Below, piece after piece: positions 17,209-26,503 of a stretch of 64,000 bases of DNA. Made by a program: the position numbers and the translations under genes. The notes beneath the pieces are model-generated. The model had not been told where the DNA came from and searched no databases. It saw only the letters and a list, made by a program, of their open reading frames with translations. How positions within the stretch are numbered: position 1 is the stretch's first letter; the number at the start of each line of letters is the position of its first letter. The stretch is from Dolomitihabitans soli (GTDB taxonomy: Bacteria > Actinomycetota > Actinomycetes > Streptosporangiales > Streptosporangiaceae): the NCBI RefSeq assembly GCF_022213955.1, contig NZ_JAKNTW010000015.1:95997-159996 (forward strand). Direction: 5' to 3'.

Positions 17209-18309
17209 CTAGCCCAGGACCGCGGCGGCTCCGGGGACGTCGGTGACCGACCGCTGGGGCGGGCCGACGTACTTGGCGCTGGGGCGGACGAGCCTGCCCG
17301 TGCGCTTCTGCTCCAGGATGTGCGCGGCCCAGCCTGCCGTACGGGCGCAGGTGAACATCGAGGTGAACATGTGCGGGGGGACCGCGGCGAAGTCGAGCAT
17401 GATCGCCGCCCAGAACTCCACGTTGGTGGCCAGCACCCGGTCCGGCTTGCGGGCGTGCAGCTCGGCCAGCGCGGCGTTCTCCAGCGCCACGGCGACCTCG
17501 TAGCGCGGCGCGTTCAGCTCCTGTGCGGTACGGCGGAGCACGCGGGCGCGGGGGTCCTCGGCGCGGTAGACGCGGTGGCCGAAGCCCATCAGCCGCTCGC
17601 CGCTGTCCAGCGCCTGCTTGACGTAGGTCTCGGCGCTGCCGATCCGTTCCACCTCCTCGATCATGTGGAGCACCCGGGCGGGGGCGCCGCCGTGCAGCGG
17701 GCCGGACATCGCGCCCACCGCGCCCGACAGGGCGGCGGCCACGTCGGCGCCGGTGGACGCGATGACCCTGGCGGTGAACGTCGAGGCGTTCATGCCGTGC
17801 TCGGCCGCGGAGGTCCAGTAGGCGTCGATGGCCTTGACGTGGTTCGGATCGGGTTCGCCACGCCAGCGGATCATGAACCGTTCGACGATGCTGTCGGCTT
17901 CGTCGACGCGTCTCTGCGGGACCATCGGCAGGCCGAGGCCGCGCGCCGACTGGGCGACGAAGCTGAGGGCGGTGACGCTGGCCCTGGCGAGGTCGTCGCG
18001 GGCCTGTTCCTCGTCGATGTCGAGGAGCTGGTGGAAGCCGAACGCGGGCGCCAGCATGGCCAGCGCGCTCTGCACGTCGACGCGGATGTCACCGGAGTGG
18101 ACAGGGAGGGGGTACTGCTCAGCAGGGGGCAGCCCCGGCTGGAACTTGTTGTCGACCAGCAGTCCCCAGACGTTCCCATAGGTGACGCGGCCGACCAGCT
18201 CTTCGATGTCGACGCCCCGATACCGCAGGGCGCCCCCTTCTTTGTCCGGTTCCGCGATCTCCGTCTCGAAAGCTACGATGCCTTCGAGCCCGGGTTTGAA
18301 GTCGGACAT
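17209..18309 (-). CDS. Citrate synthase (short, CitA/type-2-like)
   Basis: The 366-residue citrate synthase-fold enzyme condenses oxaloacetate and acetyl-CoA. Visible motifs are LRYRGVDIEEL near residue 29, AEHGMNASTF (first active-site His), GPLHGGAPARVLHM, MGFGHRVYRAEDPR (second His) and an Asp late in the protein. It is shorter than the hexameric type I enzyme and resembles the second citrate synthase found beside pdxH in actinobacteria; a 2-methylcitrate synthase activity cannot be excluded. AGGGAGG precedes the ATG. It is divergently arranged with pdxH. Confidence 0.9.
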   Translation of the reverse strand: MSDFKPGLEGIVAFETEIAEPDKEGGALRYRGVDIEELVGRVTYGNVWGLLVDNKFQPGLPPAEQYPLPVHSGDIRVDVQSALAMLAPAFGFHQLLDIDEEQARDDLARASVTALSFVAQSARGLGLPMVPQRRVDEADSIVERFMIRWRGEPDPNHVKAIDAYWTSAAEHGMNASTFTARVIASTGADVAAALSGAVGAMSGPLHGGAPARVLHMIEEVERIGSAETYVKQALDSGERLMGFGHRVYRAEDPRARVLRRTAQELNAPRYEVAVALENAALAELHARKPDRVLATNVEFWAAIMLDFAAVPPHMFTSMFTCARTAGWAAHILEQKRTGRLVRPSAKYVGPPQRSVTDVPGAAAVLG

Positions 18310-18373
18310 TCTCGGCCGCCTCCCTTTCTTGAAGTCAAAGCCTTGATGTCGAGATACCGGCGGGTCTTATTCA

Positions 18374-18390
18374 ACCCCCTGTACGGGGGT
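18374..18390. promoter_or_regulatory. Inverted repeat in the citrate synthase/pdxH divergent promoter region
   Basis: ACCCCC-TGTAC-GGGGGT forms a perfect 6-5-6 inverted repeat midway between the two divergent start codons. It could be an operator; there is no further evidence. Confidence 0.3.
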
Positions 18391-18439
18391 GGGTCGCCGC
18401 CGGACCCGCCGAAACGCGATCGTCCCTGGTAGGGAGGTC

Positions 18440-19120
18440 GTGTCAAGCGCGCAAGAATACTCTCCCGTGGACGCCACATCGCGCCCCCCGTCCCTCGGGG
18501 GGCTACGCCGAACCTACGAGGGCCGGCCGTTGCTCGAATCCGACGTCGCATCCGACCCGGTGGCCCAGTTCGCCTCCTGGTACGCCGACGCCGAATCGGC
18601 CGGACTGCCCGAGCCCAACGCCATGATCCTGGCCACCAGTTCCGCCGGTGGCCTGCCGACCGCACGAACGGTCCTGCTGAAGGGCTGCACCGAAGCCGGT
18701 TTCGTCTTCTACACCAACTACGAGTCGCGCAAGGGCCGTGATCTACGGGAGAACCCCCGGGCGTGTCTGCTGTTCCCCTGGCATCCGATCCGCCGCCAGG
18801 TCAGGGTCGAGGGCCAGGTCCTCCGGGTGACGCGGGAGGAGTCCGCGGCCTACTTCAACAGCAGGCCGTACGGCTCGCGGATCGGGGCCTGGGCCTCGCG
18901 TCAGTCGGCCGTCGTCCGGTCGCGGCAGGAGCTGGACGAGCGCTACGCCGAGCTGGCGGCGCGGTGGCCGGAGGATCCGCCCGTGCCGGACTTCTGGGGC
19001 GGGTATCGGGTGATTCCGGCCGAGGTGGAGTTCTGGCAGGGGCAGGTGGATCGGATGCACGACCGGCTGAGGTACCGGCGGTCCGGGGAGGGGTGGGTGC
19101 TGGAACGTTTGGCCCCATGA
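18440..19120 (+). CDS. pdxH: Pyridoxamine 5'-phosphate oxidase
   Basis: The 226-residue FMN enzyme oxidises pyridoxine or pyridoxamine 5'-phosphate to PLP. Recognisable parts are the N-terminal LRRTYEGRPLLES region, the FMN-binding core (NAMILATSSAGGLPTARTVL), FVFYTNYESRKGRDL, QVRVEGQVLRV, SRIGAWASRQS and the C-terminal FWQGQVDRMHDRLRYRR with the conserved Arg-His region. GTG 18440 lies just after AGGGAGG (18431-18437, closer than ideal); GTG 18467 is an alternative start. It is followed 49 bp later by an MFS gene. Confidence 0.92.
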   Translation: MSSAQEYSPVDATSRPPSLGGLRRTYEGRPLLESDVASDPVAQFASWYADAESAGLPEPNAMILATSSAGGLPTARTVLLKGCTEAGFVFYTNYESRKGRDLRENPRACLLFPWHPIRRQVRVEGQVLRVTREESAAYFNSRPYGSRIGAWASRQSAVVRSRQELDERYAELAARWPEDPPVPDFWGGYRVIPAEVEFWQGQVDRMHDRLRYRRSGEGWVLERLAP

Positions 19121-19169
19121 TTCCCTTTAGAGGGATTTGTCGGGGTATCGGGTTGCTGGAGGCGCGTCG

Positions 19170-20417
19170 ATGTTCGGTGGGTTCGGCGGGCTCTGGGGTC
19201 GGATCGCCATCGACACGACACCGTTGCGGATCGTCGCCTACCGGCGGCTGTGGACCGGCCAGGGCGTGTCGTTCATCGGCTTCCAGCTCACCGCGGTGGC
19301 GGTCAGCGCCCAGATCTACGACATCACCGGCTCCTCCTTCTGGGTCGGCATGCTCGGCCCGGCCAGCCTCATCCCGCTGGTGATCTTCGGGCTGTGGGGC
19401 GGCGCCGTGGCCGACGCCGTCGACCGGCGGCGCCTCCTGCTGGCCGGCTCGGTGATCGCCTGGGCGGGTACGGCGGCGCTGCTGCTGCAGGCCGTACTCG
19501 GGATCGACAACGTCGGCCTGATGCTCGCCACGGTCGCCGTGCACTCGACGGGCTTCGCGATCACCGGCCCGGTGCGCGGGGCGATCATCCCCAGGCTGGT
19601 CCCGGTCGACCAGGTGCCCGCGGCCAACACGCTCAACTTCCTGGTGAGCAGCGTCGGGGCCGTCATCGGGCCGCTCATCGGCGGCGTGCTGCTCGCCCAG
19701 GGCGGCTACGCGACCGCCTACCTCGTCGACGCGCTGCTCTTCGGCGCCGCCTTCTACGCCGCCGTACGGCTGCCGCCGCTCCCTCCCCTCGGCGACGTCG
19801 TACGGCCCGGCCTGCGGGCCGTGGGGGAGGGGCTGCGGTTCATCGCCGGGCATCCGGTGGTGCTGATGTCGTTCGTGGTGGACATCATCGCGATGGCCTT
19901 CGCGCTGCCGCGCGCGTTGTTCCCGGAGATGGTCGCCGCGCGGTTCGACGGGTCGCTGCTCGCCTTCGGGTGGCTGACCGCGAGCATCGCCATCGGGTCC
20001 GCGCTCGGCGGGCTGTTGTCCGGCTGGGTGGGGCGGGTCAGCCGTCAGGGGGTCGCGCTGACGCTTGTGATCTCGCTGTGGGGGCTCTCCGTCGCCGCCG
20101 CGGGTCTGGCCCACGAGTTGTGGCTGATGGTCGGTCTGCTCGCGCTTGGGGGCGCGGCGGACCTGGTCTCGGCCGTGTGGCGGCAGACGATCCTGCAGAC
20201 GTACGCGCCCGACGAGATGCGCGGGCGGCTCCAGGGGGTGTTCTACGTGGTGGTCGCCGGCGGCCCGCGGCTCGGTGACCTGCGGGCCGGGGTGACGGCC
20301 ACGATGGTCGGCGTGGTGCCCGCCTGGGTCGGGGGCGGGCTGGTGTGCGCGGTCCTGGTGCTCGTGGTCGGCTTCGCCGTACCGGCCTTCAGGAACTATC
20401 GGCCGAGCCGTTCCTGA
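19170..20417 (+). CDS. MFS exporter of the enterobactin-exporter (EntS/MFS_3) type
   Basis: The 415-residue protein has twelve predicted hydrophobic segments. The loop after helix 2 carries GGAVADAVDRRRLLL, the MFS motif A variant of this group, and residues 145-160 read AANTLNFLVSSVGAVIGPLIGG, typical of EntS-like proteins. It presumably exports a small molecule such as a siderophore or drug by proton antiport. ATG 19170 has GGAGG 7 bp upstream. The next gene encodes an iron-type DtxR regulator, compatible with a siderophore role, but they are separated by 244 bp. Confidence 0.85.
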   Translation: MFGGFGGLWGRIAIDTTPLRIVAYRRLWTGQGVSFIGFQLTAVAVSAQIYDITGSSFWVGMLGPASLIPLVIFGLWGGAVADAVDRRRLLLAGSVIAWAGTAALLLQAVLGIDNVGLMLATVAVHSTGFAITGPVRGAIIPRLVPVDQVPAANTLNFLVSSVGAVIGPLIGGVLLAQGGYATAYLVDALLFGAAFYAAVRLPPLPPLGDVVRPGLRAVGEGLRFIAGHPVVLMSFVVDIIAMAFALPRALFPEMVAARFDGSLLAFGWLTASIAIGSALGGLLSGWVGRVSRQGVALTLVISLWGLSVAAAGLAHELWLMVGLLALGGAADLVSAVWRQTILQTYAPDEMRGRLQGVFYVVVAGGPRLGDLRAGVTATMVGVVPAWVGGGLVCAVLVLVVGFAVPAFRNYRPSRS

Positions 20418-20661
20418 CCGGCCCGGCCGCTCGCAGGCCCCCGCCAAGGCCCGTTTACGGCGTGCGCCCCGGCGGTCGTGCGATGTAAAGCGGGCATTGT
20501 CCTCTTATGGGGAAGGAATCGGTCCGGTCCGGTGTTGCCAACCGTGACCATGGCTGGTCGTTCTCCCAATAGGGTCGATCCAACGATGGTTTCCCTGCCC
20601 CCGGCGAGTGGCTCAGTTCCCAGGCCGATGGGCGTAACATCGAGACAGGACGGGAGGAGCC

Positions 20662-21366
20662 TTGACCGCACACGGCCTGATCGACACGACGGAGATGTAT
20701 CTCCGAACGATCTTCGAGCTGGAAGAAGAGGGCATCGTCCCCCTTCGCGCGAGGATCGCGGAACGGCTGCAGCAGAGCGGGCCAACCGTCAGCCAGACGG
20801 TCGCGCGGATGGAGCGTGACGGCCTCGTCCGCGTCGAGGGTGACCGCCATCTGACGATGACCGATCTCGGACGCACGCTGGCCACCCGCGTCATGCGAAA
20901 GCACCGGCTCGCCGAGTGCCTGCTGACCCAGGTGATCGGCCTGCCCTGGGAGGACGTCCACGTGGAGGCGTGCCGCTGGGAGCACGTGATGTCGGAGTCG
21001 GTGGAGGCGCGCCTGGTCACACTGCTCGACAACCCCACGGTCTGCCCGCACGGAAACCCGATTCCCGGCCTCGACGAGCTCGGCGTCACCGACTCCGAGG
21101 GCGGCGAGGAGGAGGGCATGATCGCCATGTCCGACGTCGCGGGCGCCAGGGATATGCCCGTCGTCGTACGACGGATTAGCGAACAAGTGCAAAGCGATCC
21201 TGCTGTGATGCTTAAACTCAAGCAAGTTGGGATACAACCCGGACGCGAGGTGACGCTCGCGGCGAGCGACGACGGTGTGCGGGTGACAGGTGACAACGAG
21301 GCGGACAACATTCTCGCGGAGCTACCGCGTGATGTCGCCGCGCACGTTTTCGTCTCGAAACGCTGA
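20662..21366 (+). CDS. DtxR/IdeR-family iron-dependent transcriptional regulator
   Basis: The 234-residue protein has the DtxR layout: an N-terminal winged helix (TTEMYLRTIFELEEEG, then SGPTVSQTVARMERDGLV), a dimerisation/metal domain with HRLAE (residues about 76-80) and HVEACRWEHVMSESVE holding His, Cys, Glu and His ligands of both metal sites, CPHGNPIPG, and a C-terminal SH3-like domain. It represses iron uptake genes when bound to Fe2+. The TTG at 20662 is clearly the start: GGGAGGAG precedes it at the right distance and no ATG or GTG is available. A -10-like TAACAT lies at 20635-20640. Confidence 0.93.
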   Translation: MTAHGLIDTTEMYLRTIFELEEEGIVPLRARIAERLQQSGPTVSQTVARMERDGLVRVEGDRHLTMTDLGRTLATRVMRKHRLAECLLTQVIGLPWEDVHVEACRWEHVMSESVEARLVTLLDNPTVCPHGNPIPGLDELGVTDSEGGEEEGMIAMSDVAGARDMPVVVRRISEQVQSDPAVMLKLKQVGIQPGREVTLAASDDGVRVTGDNEADNILAELPRDVAAHVFVSKR

Positions 21367-21461
21367 TCTTCTCGTCACTGCCTGGTTGAATCCCACCCGG
21401 GAGGCCCCACTCTCCCCGGACCAGACAGCAGCAGGAGCGCCCGTGGCTCGCTTTGCGTACA

Positions 21462-21480
21462 ACCACCCCCAAGGGGTGGT
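21462..21480 (+). promoter_or_regulatory. Hairpin overlapping the ribosome binding region of the PP2C gene
   Basis: ACCACCCC-CAA-GGGGTGGT is a perfect 8-bp stem with a 3-nt loop, ending 6 bp before the ATG at 21487. Its 3' arm contains the only Shine-Dalgarno-like G-run, so the structure could hide it and limit translation. Confidence 0.45.
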
Positions 21481-21486
21481 CACCGA

Positions 21487-23709
21487 ATGAAGCGCTGGGG
21501 GGATCTTTCGCAGGATGCCGCCGATCACCTCACGGCCAGCACCGTCCTGGATCAAGCAGAGATGGCGGTGGTCGTCACCGACAGGTTCAGCAACCTGCTC
21601 TACTGGAACCCGTTCGCCGAGAAGCTCTTCGGCCAGCCGGGCGGGCAGGGGCAGCGCGACCAGTCGGTGATGTCCCTGGGCATCATGGAGAAGGACCACC
21701 CGCTCGCCGTCGAGCTGGCCAAGCACGTGCTCAAGGGCGGCGTCTGGGAGGGCACCTTCGACGTCCGGCGGGGCGACGGCACGATGGTCTATGTGCGGGC
21801 GCAGGCCGTCCCACTGCGGCACTCCTCCGGCTCGGTGACCGGCATAGTGATCACCGCGCGCGAGGCGATGCGCAGCAACGAGCGGGAGAAAGACCGCTTC
21901 GGCCTGCTGGAGCGCATCGGTGAGCGGCTGGCCGGCTCCCTCTACGTCGAGGAGACGCTCAAGCGAGTCGCCGAGATGCTCGTCCCGCAGTTCGCCGACC
22001 ACTGCTTCATCGAGCTGAAGGAGACCGACCGGCTGATCCGCCGGGTCTCCACCCACGTGCAGGGCTGGACTCCGCCGGCCGACAGCTGGAAACCGGTCGG
22101 CGCCGAGATCACGTATCCCGCCGGGCACTACGCCGACTCCGCGCTGCGGCGTCAGGAGACCATCCTGGTCGAGGACTTCTCCCAGGTCAGTTATCCCAGC
22201 CCCAGCGCGGCCAGCGCCCGGCTCTGCGGCGAGGTCGGCCTCACCTCGGCGATCGTCGCGCCGTTGTGCGTGCGCGGCGAGACCCTCGGGCTGATGTATC
22301 TCGGGCTCTCCAACCTGACCGACCGGCGCAGCCCGCACTACGACACCTTCGACCGTGACTTCGTCGGCGCGATCGCGACGAGGGTGGCGCTCGCCGTCGA
22401 CAACGCGCTGCTGTTCGAGGAGGAGCGGCACACCGCCGAGTCCTTTCAGAAGTATCTGCTGCCCAGGGCGCTTCCACAGCTCGACGGGCTGGAGATCGCC
22501 GTTCGCTACTACCCGGCGGCGCCGCTCGTCTCGCACGGGCAGGGCATCCAGACACAGGTCGGCGGCGACTGGTACGACGTGATCCCGCTGTCGGCCGGCC
22601 GCGTCGGCATCGTGATCGGCGACGTCGAGGGCCGGGGCGCCAAGGCCGCCGCCATCATGGGCCAGCTCCGCGCCGCGCTGCGCGCCTTCGCCCAGGACGA
22701 CAAGCCGCCCGCCGAGATCCTGGCCAGGCTCGACGAGTGGACCCGCATCGTCGCCACCCCCGAGAGCGACGGTCTCGACATCAGCGTGCCGCCCATCGTC
22801 ACCTGCCAGTACATGGTCTACGACGCCTGGTCCCGGCAGCTCGCCTTCGCCAACGCCGGCCACGCCCCGCCGCTCCTGCTCATCGACGGCACCTGTCACG
22901 AGCTCGACATCTCCGAGGTCGGCCAGCCGCTCGGCGTGCACGCCAAGGGCATCCACGCCGATCTCGTCTACAAGGAGGAGACGCGCACCCTGCCCCCCGG
23001 CGCGTCCCTGCTCCTCTACACCGACGGCCTGGTCGACCGCCGCCCCTCCCGTGACGCCGACGGCAACGCGGCGGCCGACGAGGAGACCCTCCAGGTGCTC
23101 TGCGAGAAGCTCGCCAAGTCCGACGACCTGACCGTGGAGCAGCTCGCCGACGCCGCGACCACCGCGGTGCCCGGCGAGATCGACGACGACATGGCGATCC
23201 TGGTAATCCGGGCCAGTGCCAGCGAGCTCGACGTCGAAGAACGCACCTTTCCGGCCCAGCCCATCATGGTCGGCGAGGCCAGGCGGATGGCGGCCGAGGC
23301 GTTCACCGGGTGGAACGTGCCCGAGGAGCGCGCCGAGCTGGCCTGTCTGCTCGTCTCCGAGGTGGTGACCAACGTCGTGCTGCACGCCGCGACCGCGAGC
23401 ATCCCGCGCAGGGAGCTGTCGATGGACGGCCCGCCGCTGCCCTTCGAGGAGTCCTGGGATCTGCCGGGCATGGAGGAGGAGATCGCGGGCGAGAAGGAGT
23501 TCACGCTCCGGATCCGGCGTGGCGGCGAGGCCGTCTGGGTCGAGGTGTTCGACCAGGACCTTCGCCTCCCCCGCATCCGCAGCGCGGGCGAGAACGACGA
23601 GGGCGGCCGTGGCCTCTACCTCGTCGACCAGCTCGCCAGCCGTTGGGGGTCGCGTCCCACCAAGGAGGGCAAGGCCGTCTGGTTCGAGATTCCGACCCGC
23701 TCCAGGTGA
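21487..23709 (+). CDS. PAS-GAF-PP2C(SpoIIE)-HATPase multidomain protein phosphatase
   Basis: The 740-residue protein, a fusion common in actinomycetes, has four modules: a PAS domain (residues about 18-125), a GAF domain (about 150-315, REKDRFGLLERIGERL...), a SpoIIE-type PP2C phosphatase (about 335-575, with VGGDWYDVIPL, GDVEGRG and IDDDMAILVIR supplying the metal-binding acids), and a C-terminal RsbW-like HATPase (about 590-735, LVSEVVTNVVLHA and the G-box GGRGLYLVDQL). Such proteins dephosphorylate STAS antagonists and may also phosphorylate or bind anti-sigma partners, coupling a sensed signal to a sigma factor. It follows the iron regulator by 120 bp. Confidence 0.92.
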   Translation: MKRWGDLSQDAADHLTASTVLDQAEMAVVVTDRFSNLLYWNPFAEKLFGQPGGQGQRDQSVMSLGIMEKDHPLAVELAKHVLKGGVWEGTFDVRRGDGTMVYVRAQAVPLRHSSGSVTGIVITAREAMRSNEREKDRFGLLERIGERLAGSLYVEETLKRVAEMLVPQFADHCFIELKETDRLIRRVSTHVQGWTPPADSWKPVGAEITYPAGHYADSALRRQETILVEDFSQVSYPSPSAASARLCGEVGLTSAIVAPLCVRGETLGLMYLGLSNLTDRRSPHYDTFDRDFVGAIATRVALAVDNALLFEEERHTAESFQKYLLPRALPQLDGLEIAVRYYPAAPLVSHGQGIQTQVGGDWYDVIPLSAGRVGIVIGDVEGRGAKAAAIMGQLRAALRAFAQDDKPPAEILARLDEWTRIVATPESDGLDISVPPIVTCQYMVYDAWSRQLAFANAGHAPPLLLIDGTCHELDISEVGQPLGVHAKGIHADLVYKEETRTLPPGASLLLYTDGLVDRRPSRDADGNAAADEETLQVLCEKLAKSDDLTVEQLADAATTAVPGEIDDDMAILVIRASASELDVEERTFPAQPIMVGEARRMAAEAFTGWNVPEERAELACLLVSEVVTNVVLHAATASIPRRELSMDGPPLPFEESWDLPGMEEEIAGEKEFTLRIRRGGEAVWVEVFDQDLRLPRIRSAGENDEGGRGLYLVDQLASRWGSRPTKEGKAVWFEIPTRSR

Positions 23710-23745
23710 TAGGCGGAGCCGCCGAAGAGTGCTTGACTCGGGGGC

Positions 23746-24531
23746 ATGGAGTTGGCTTTCGAGCGGCGTGGCAAAGGCTCGCCGCTGCTCTTGTTGCACG
23801 GAATCGGTCACCACTGGCAGGCCTGGTCGCCGGTGCTCGACCGGCTCGCCGCCTGCCACGATGTGATCGCCCTCGACCTGCCCGGTTTCGGCGCCTCCCC
23901 GCCGCTTCCCGCCGGCACGCCGTACACGCCTGAGGCGATGGCCGACGCGGTCGACGCGTTCTGCCTGCGGCTGGAGATTCGCGACCCGCACGTGGCGGGC
24001 AACTCGCTCGGCGGCTACGTGGCGCTCGACCTGGCCGCCCGCGGCGTGGTCCGCACGGCCACCGCCCTGTCGCCCGCCGGGTTCTGGTCGCGGCCGGAGG
24101 TCGGCTACGCGCGGGCGGTGCTGAAGCTGATGCGGTCGGGCGCGCGCGCCCTGCCGGAGAGCAGGAGCGAGCGGATCGCGCGGAGTCCCGCGGGGCGGGC
24201 GCTGACGGCCGGGGCGGTCGTCGCCCATCCCTCGCGGCTGTCCCCCGAGGCGCTCGCGTCCGCCGGAGCGGCCCTGCGCGGGTCGGTCGGCTTCGACGAG
24301 ATGCTCGACGCGCTCGCCTGGGTGATGCCGCCCTCGCCGCCGAAGTGCCCGATCACGATCGCCTGGGGCGAGCACGACCGGCTCCTGCTCCGCCGCCAGG
24401 CCGTCCGGGCCGCCCGCTGGTCGGGCCACCGCGTCAAACTGCTCAAGGGCTGCGGCCACATCCCGATGAGTGACGACCCCGCCCTGGTGGCCCAGGTGCT
24501 GCTCGACACCACCAAGGGATTCCGGCCCTGA
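23746..24531 (+). CDS. Alpha/beta-hydrolase fold protein
   Basis: The 261-residue protein has the oxyanion segment LLLHGIGHHWQAW at about residue 16, the nucleophile elbow GNSLGGYVAL (Ser about residue 87), the acid in WGEHDRLL and the catalytic His in GCGHIPMSDDP. It is an esterase/lipase/dehalogenase-type hydrolase without signal peptide; the substrate cannot be inferred. It begins 36 bp after the phosphatase and may be cotranscribed with it. Confidence 0.85.
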   Translation: MELAFERRGKGSPLLLLHGIGHHWQAWSPVLDRLAACHDVIALDLPGFGASPPLPAGTPYTPEAMADAVDAFCLRLEIRDPHVAGNSLGGYVALDLAARGVVRTATALSPAGFWSRPEVGYARAVLKLMRSGARALPESRSERIARSPAGRALTAGAVVAHPSRLSPEALASAGAALRGSVGFDEMLDALAWVMPPSPPKCPITIAWGEHDRLLLRRQAVRAARWSGHRVKLLKGCGHIPMSDDPALVAQVLLDTTKGFRP

Positions 24532-24598
24532 CCTGGGGCTTGCCGTACGGGTGAGCGGGGCTGGTTCGTGTTTCGGAGGGCTTCGCCGGTTCGATGGG

Positions 24599-25261
24599 TC
24601 ACGGGGTTCTTCGAGGGTGTCTGCGGTCGTCGGCCAGGTGCAGGGCCAGTTGGGTCCTGTCGCGCAGGCCGAGTTTGCGGAGCATGCTGGAGACGTGGTT
24701 CTTGACCGTGCCCTCGGCGATGTCGAGCCGGGCCGCGATCTCCCGGTTGGCCGCCCCGACGGCGATCATCCGGGCCACCTCGATCTCGCGTCCGGACAGC
24801 AGTTCCTCGTCCGGCAGGCCCGTCCGGCGCCGGGGACCCAGGCGGATCTCCTCGACGAGCCGTCCGGCCACCGGCCCGTCCAGCACGGTCTCGCCCTCGT
24901 ACGCCTTGTGGATCGCCCTGATCAGGTCTTCGGGCGAGCTGTCCTTCAACAGGTAACCGCGGGCACCGGCCCGCAGCGCCCCGAAGATGTATTCGTCCTC
25001 GTCGAAGGTGCTGAGCACGAGGGAGGCGACCTCCGGGTGGTCCGCGCTGAGCCGGGTGATCAGTTCGACGCCGTCCATCCGGGGCATCCGCGCGTCGACC
25101 AGCGCCACCTGCGGCCGGCAGCGGGGCACGGCCGCCAGCGCCGCCACCCCGTCGGCGGCCGTGCCGACCACCTCGATGTCGTCCTCGATCTCCAGCATCT
25201 TGCGCAGCCCCTGCCGCATCAGCTCCTGGTCGTCCACCACCAGCACCCGGATCGGGGTCAT
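24599..25261 (-). CDS. NarL/LuxR-type response regulator
   Basis: The 220-residue protein has a receiver domain (VLVVDDQELMR, phospho-acceptor Asp in VALVDARMPRMDG, Thr in LSTFDEDEY, Lys in YLLKDS) and a LuxR HTH (LSGREIEVARMIAVGAANRE and GTVKNHVSSMLRKL). It is translated from an ATG overlapping the stop of the kinase gene by 4 bp, so the pair forms a two-component system expressed as one operon. Confidence 0.93.
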   Translation of the reverse strand: MTPIRVLVVDDQELMRQGLRKMLEIEDDIEVVGTAADGVAALAAVPRCRPQVALVDARMPRMDGVELITRLSADHPEVASLVLSTFDEDEYIFGALRAGARGYLLKDSSPEDLIRAIHKAYEGETVLDGPVAGRLVEEIRLGPRRRTGLPDEELLSGREIEVARMIAVGAANREIAARLDIAEGTVKNHVSSMLRKLGLRDRTQLALHLADDRRHPRRTP

Positions 25262-26391
25262 GATCGGGTCACCGGCACCTCGGCCCGCACCTCGAACCCG
25301 CCGCCCGACACGTTGCCGGCCCGGAGGCTGCCGCCGATCGCCCGTGCCCGTTCCGCCAGGGAGGACAGGCCGAAGCCGTTCGTCTCCTCGGCCCCCTTGC
25401 CGTCGTCGCCGATCACCAGCACCACCCTCTCCGCCCCGAAGGCCAGCCGCGCCCGCACCTGTTCCGCGTCCGCGTGGCGCAGCGCGTTGGTCAGCCCTTC
25501 CTGCAACACCCGGTAGAGCACCAGCTCCGAGTCGGGGTCCAGCCTCCGCTCCGGGCCGTCGACCTCGAAGCTGACCCGGATGCCGGTCCCGTCGAAGGAG
25601 CGGGCCAGCCGGTCCAGCGCCGCGCTGCCGACGTGACCGTCGAGGGCGAGCGGGCGCAGCGCCCGGACCCAGCGGCGCGCCTCGGCCAGCGCCGCCGCGG
25701 TCATGTCCTTCGCCTGCCGTACCTCCGCCCAGGCGTCGGCGGGTCGGGCCTCCCTGAACCGCTCGGCGTTCTCCAGGCCCACCTTGATCACCGTGAGATG
25801 GTGCCCGATCGAGTCGTGCATGTCACCGGCCATCCGGGCCCGCTCCTCGGCGACCGCCAGCTCCCTGACCCGTTCGAGCAGCCGCTGGGCGTCCTCCTTC
25901 TTCCGCCGCACCTCCAGCAGGGCGGACGCCATGCCCAGCGCGAACGCCCCGAAGAGCACCATCGACGACGCCTGCCCCACCGCGTTCGTCCACGTCCGGT
26001 CGAGCACCGTGATCATCGTGACGAAGAGGACCGTGATGTAGGCCGCGACCACGCTGGTGGCCACCAGCATGCCGTTCAGGATGGCGAGGTTGGCGATCGC
26101 GATCAGCACCAGCGGCGCGTGGGTGCCGCCCGAGACCAGGCCGATGCACGTCGTCGCCAGCAGGAAGAACGGTGCGACGCGCTTACGGCCGGGGCTCGCG
26201 TCCGGGCTCCACGGCAGCAGCAGCCACAGGACGGCGACCACCGCCATCACCACGACGAAGATCACAGTGAACTCGGCGGCCTGGGGGATGGCGAAGCGAA
26301 GAAGCCCCGTCGCCGTGAACACCACCCAGAAGACGACGCTGAGCAGTGCCGGGCGGTCGGGGTCGCGGAACAAGCTCACACCTGCGCACAC
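25258..26391 (-). CDS. Sensor histidine kinase (NarX/DesK class)
   Basis: The 377-residue membrane kinase has five or six hydrophobic helices in the first 165 residues. A HisKA_3 domain follows with the phosphoacceptor His in AGDMHDSIGHHLT (about residue 193), and a HATPase domain with LQEGLTNALRHA and GFGLSSLAERARAIGG. It phosphorylates the regulator encoded immediately downstream. A GTG a few codons inside (26379) is another possible start. It is divergent from the CPBP protease gene, 112 bp away, which is a candidate target. Confidence 0.92.
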   Translation of the reverse strand: MCAGVSLFRDPDRPALLSVVFWVVFTATGLLRFAIPQAAEFTVIFVVVMAVVAVLWLLLPWSPDASPGRKRVAPFFLLATTCIGLVSGGTHAPLVLIAIANLAILNGMLVATSVVAAYITVLFVTMITVLDRTWTNAVGQASSMVLFGAFALGMASALLEVRRKKEDAQRLLERVRELAVAEERARMAGDMHDSIGHHLTVIKVGLENAERFREARPADAWAEVRQAKDMTAAALAEARRWVRALRPLALDGHVGSAALDRLARSFDGTGIRVSFEVDGPERRLDPDSELVLYRVLQEGLTNALRHADAEQVRARLAFGAERVVLVIGDDGKGAEETNGFGLSSLAERARAIGGSLRAGNVSGGGFEVRAEVPVTRS

Positions 26392-26503
26392 TAATCGCGG
26401 GCGCCCGCCGGGTCATCCATCCGCGGGACCATGACCTCGGTCATGGTGATCTCCGTCTGCGGCCCGATGCGCTCACGCCGCCCTCCGGCCTACCGTCGCC
26501 GGC

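Noticed and set aside
21322..24459. 1045-codon open frame on the minus strand opposite the PP2C and hydrolase genes
   Set aside because: Composition is Arg/Gly/His/Asp-rich with no domains, as expected for the antisense of GC-rich genes with low-stop third positions; the plus-strand genes have complete families.
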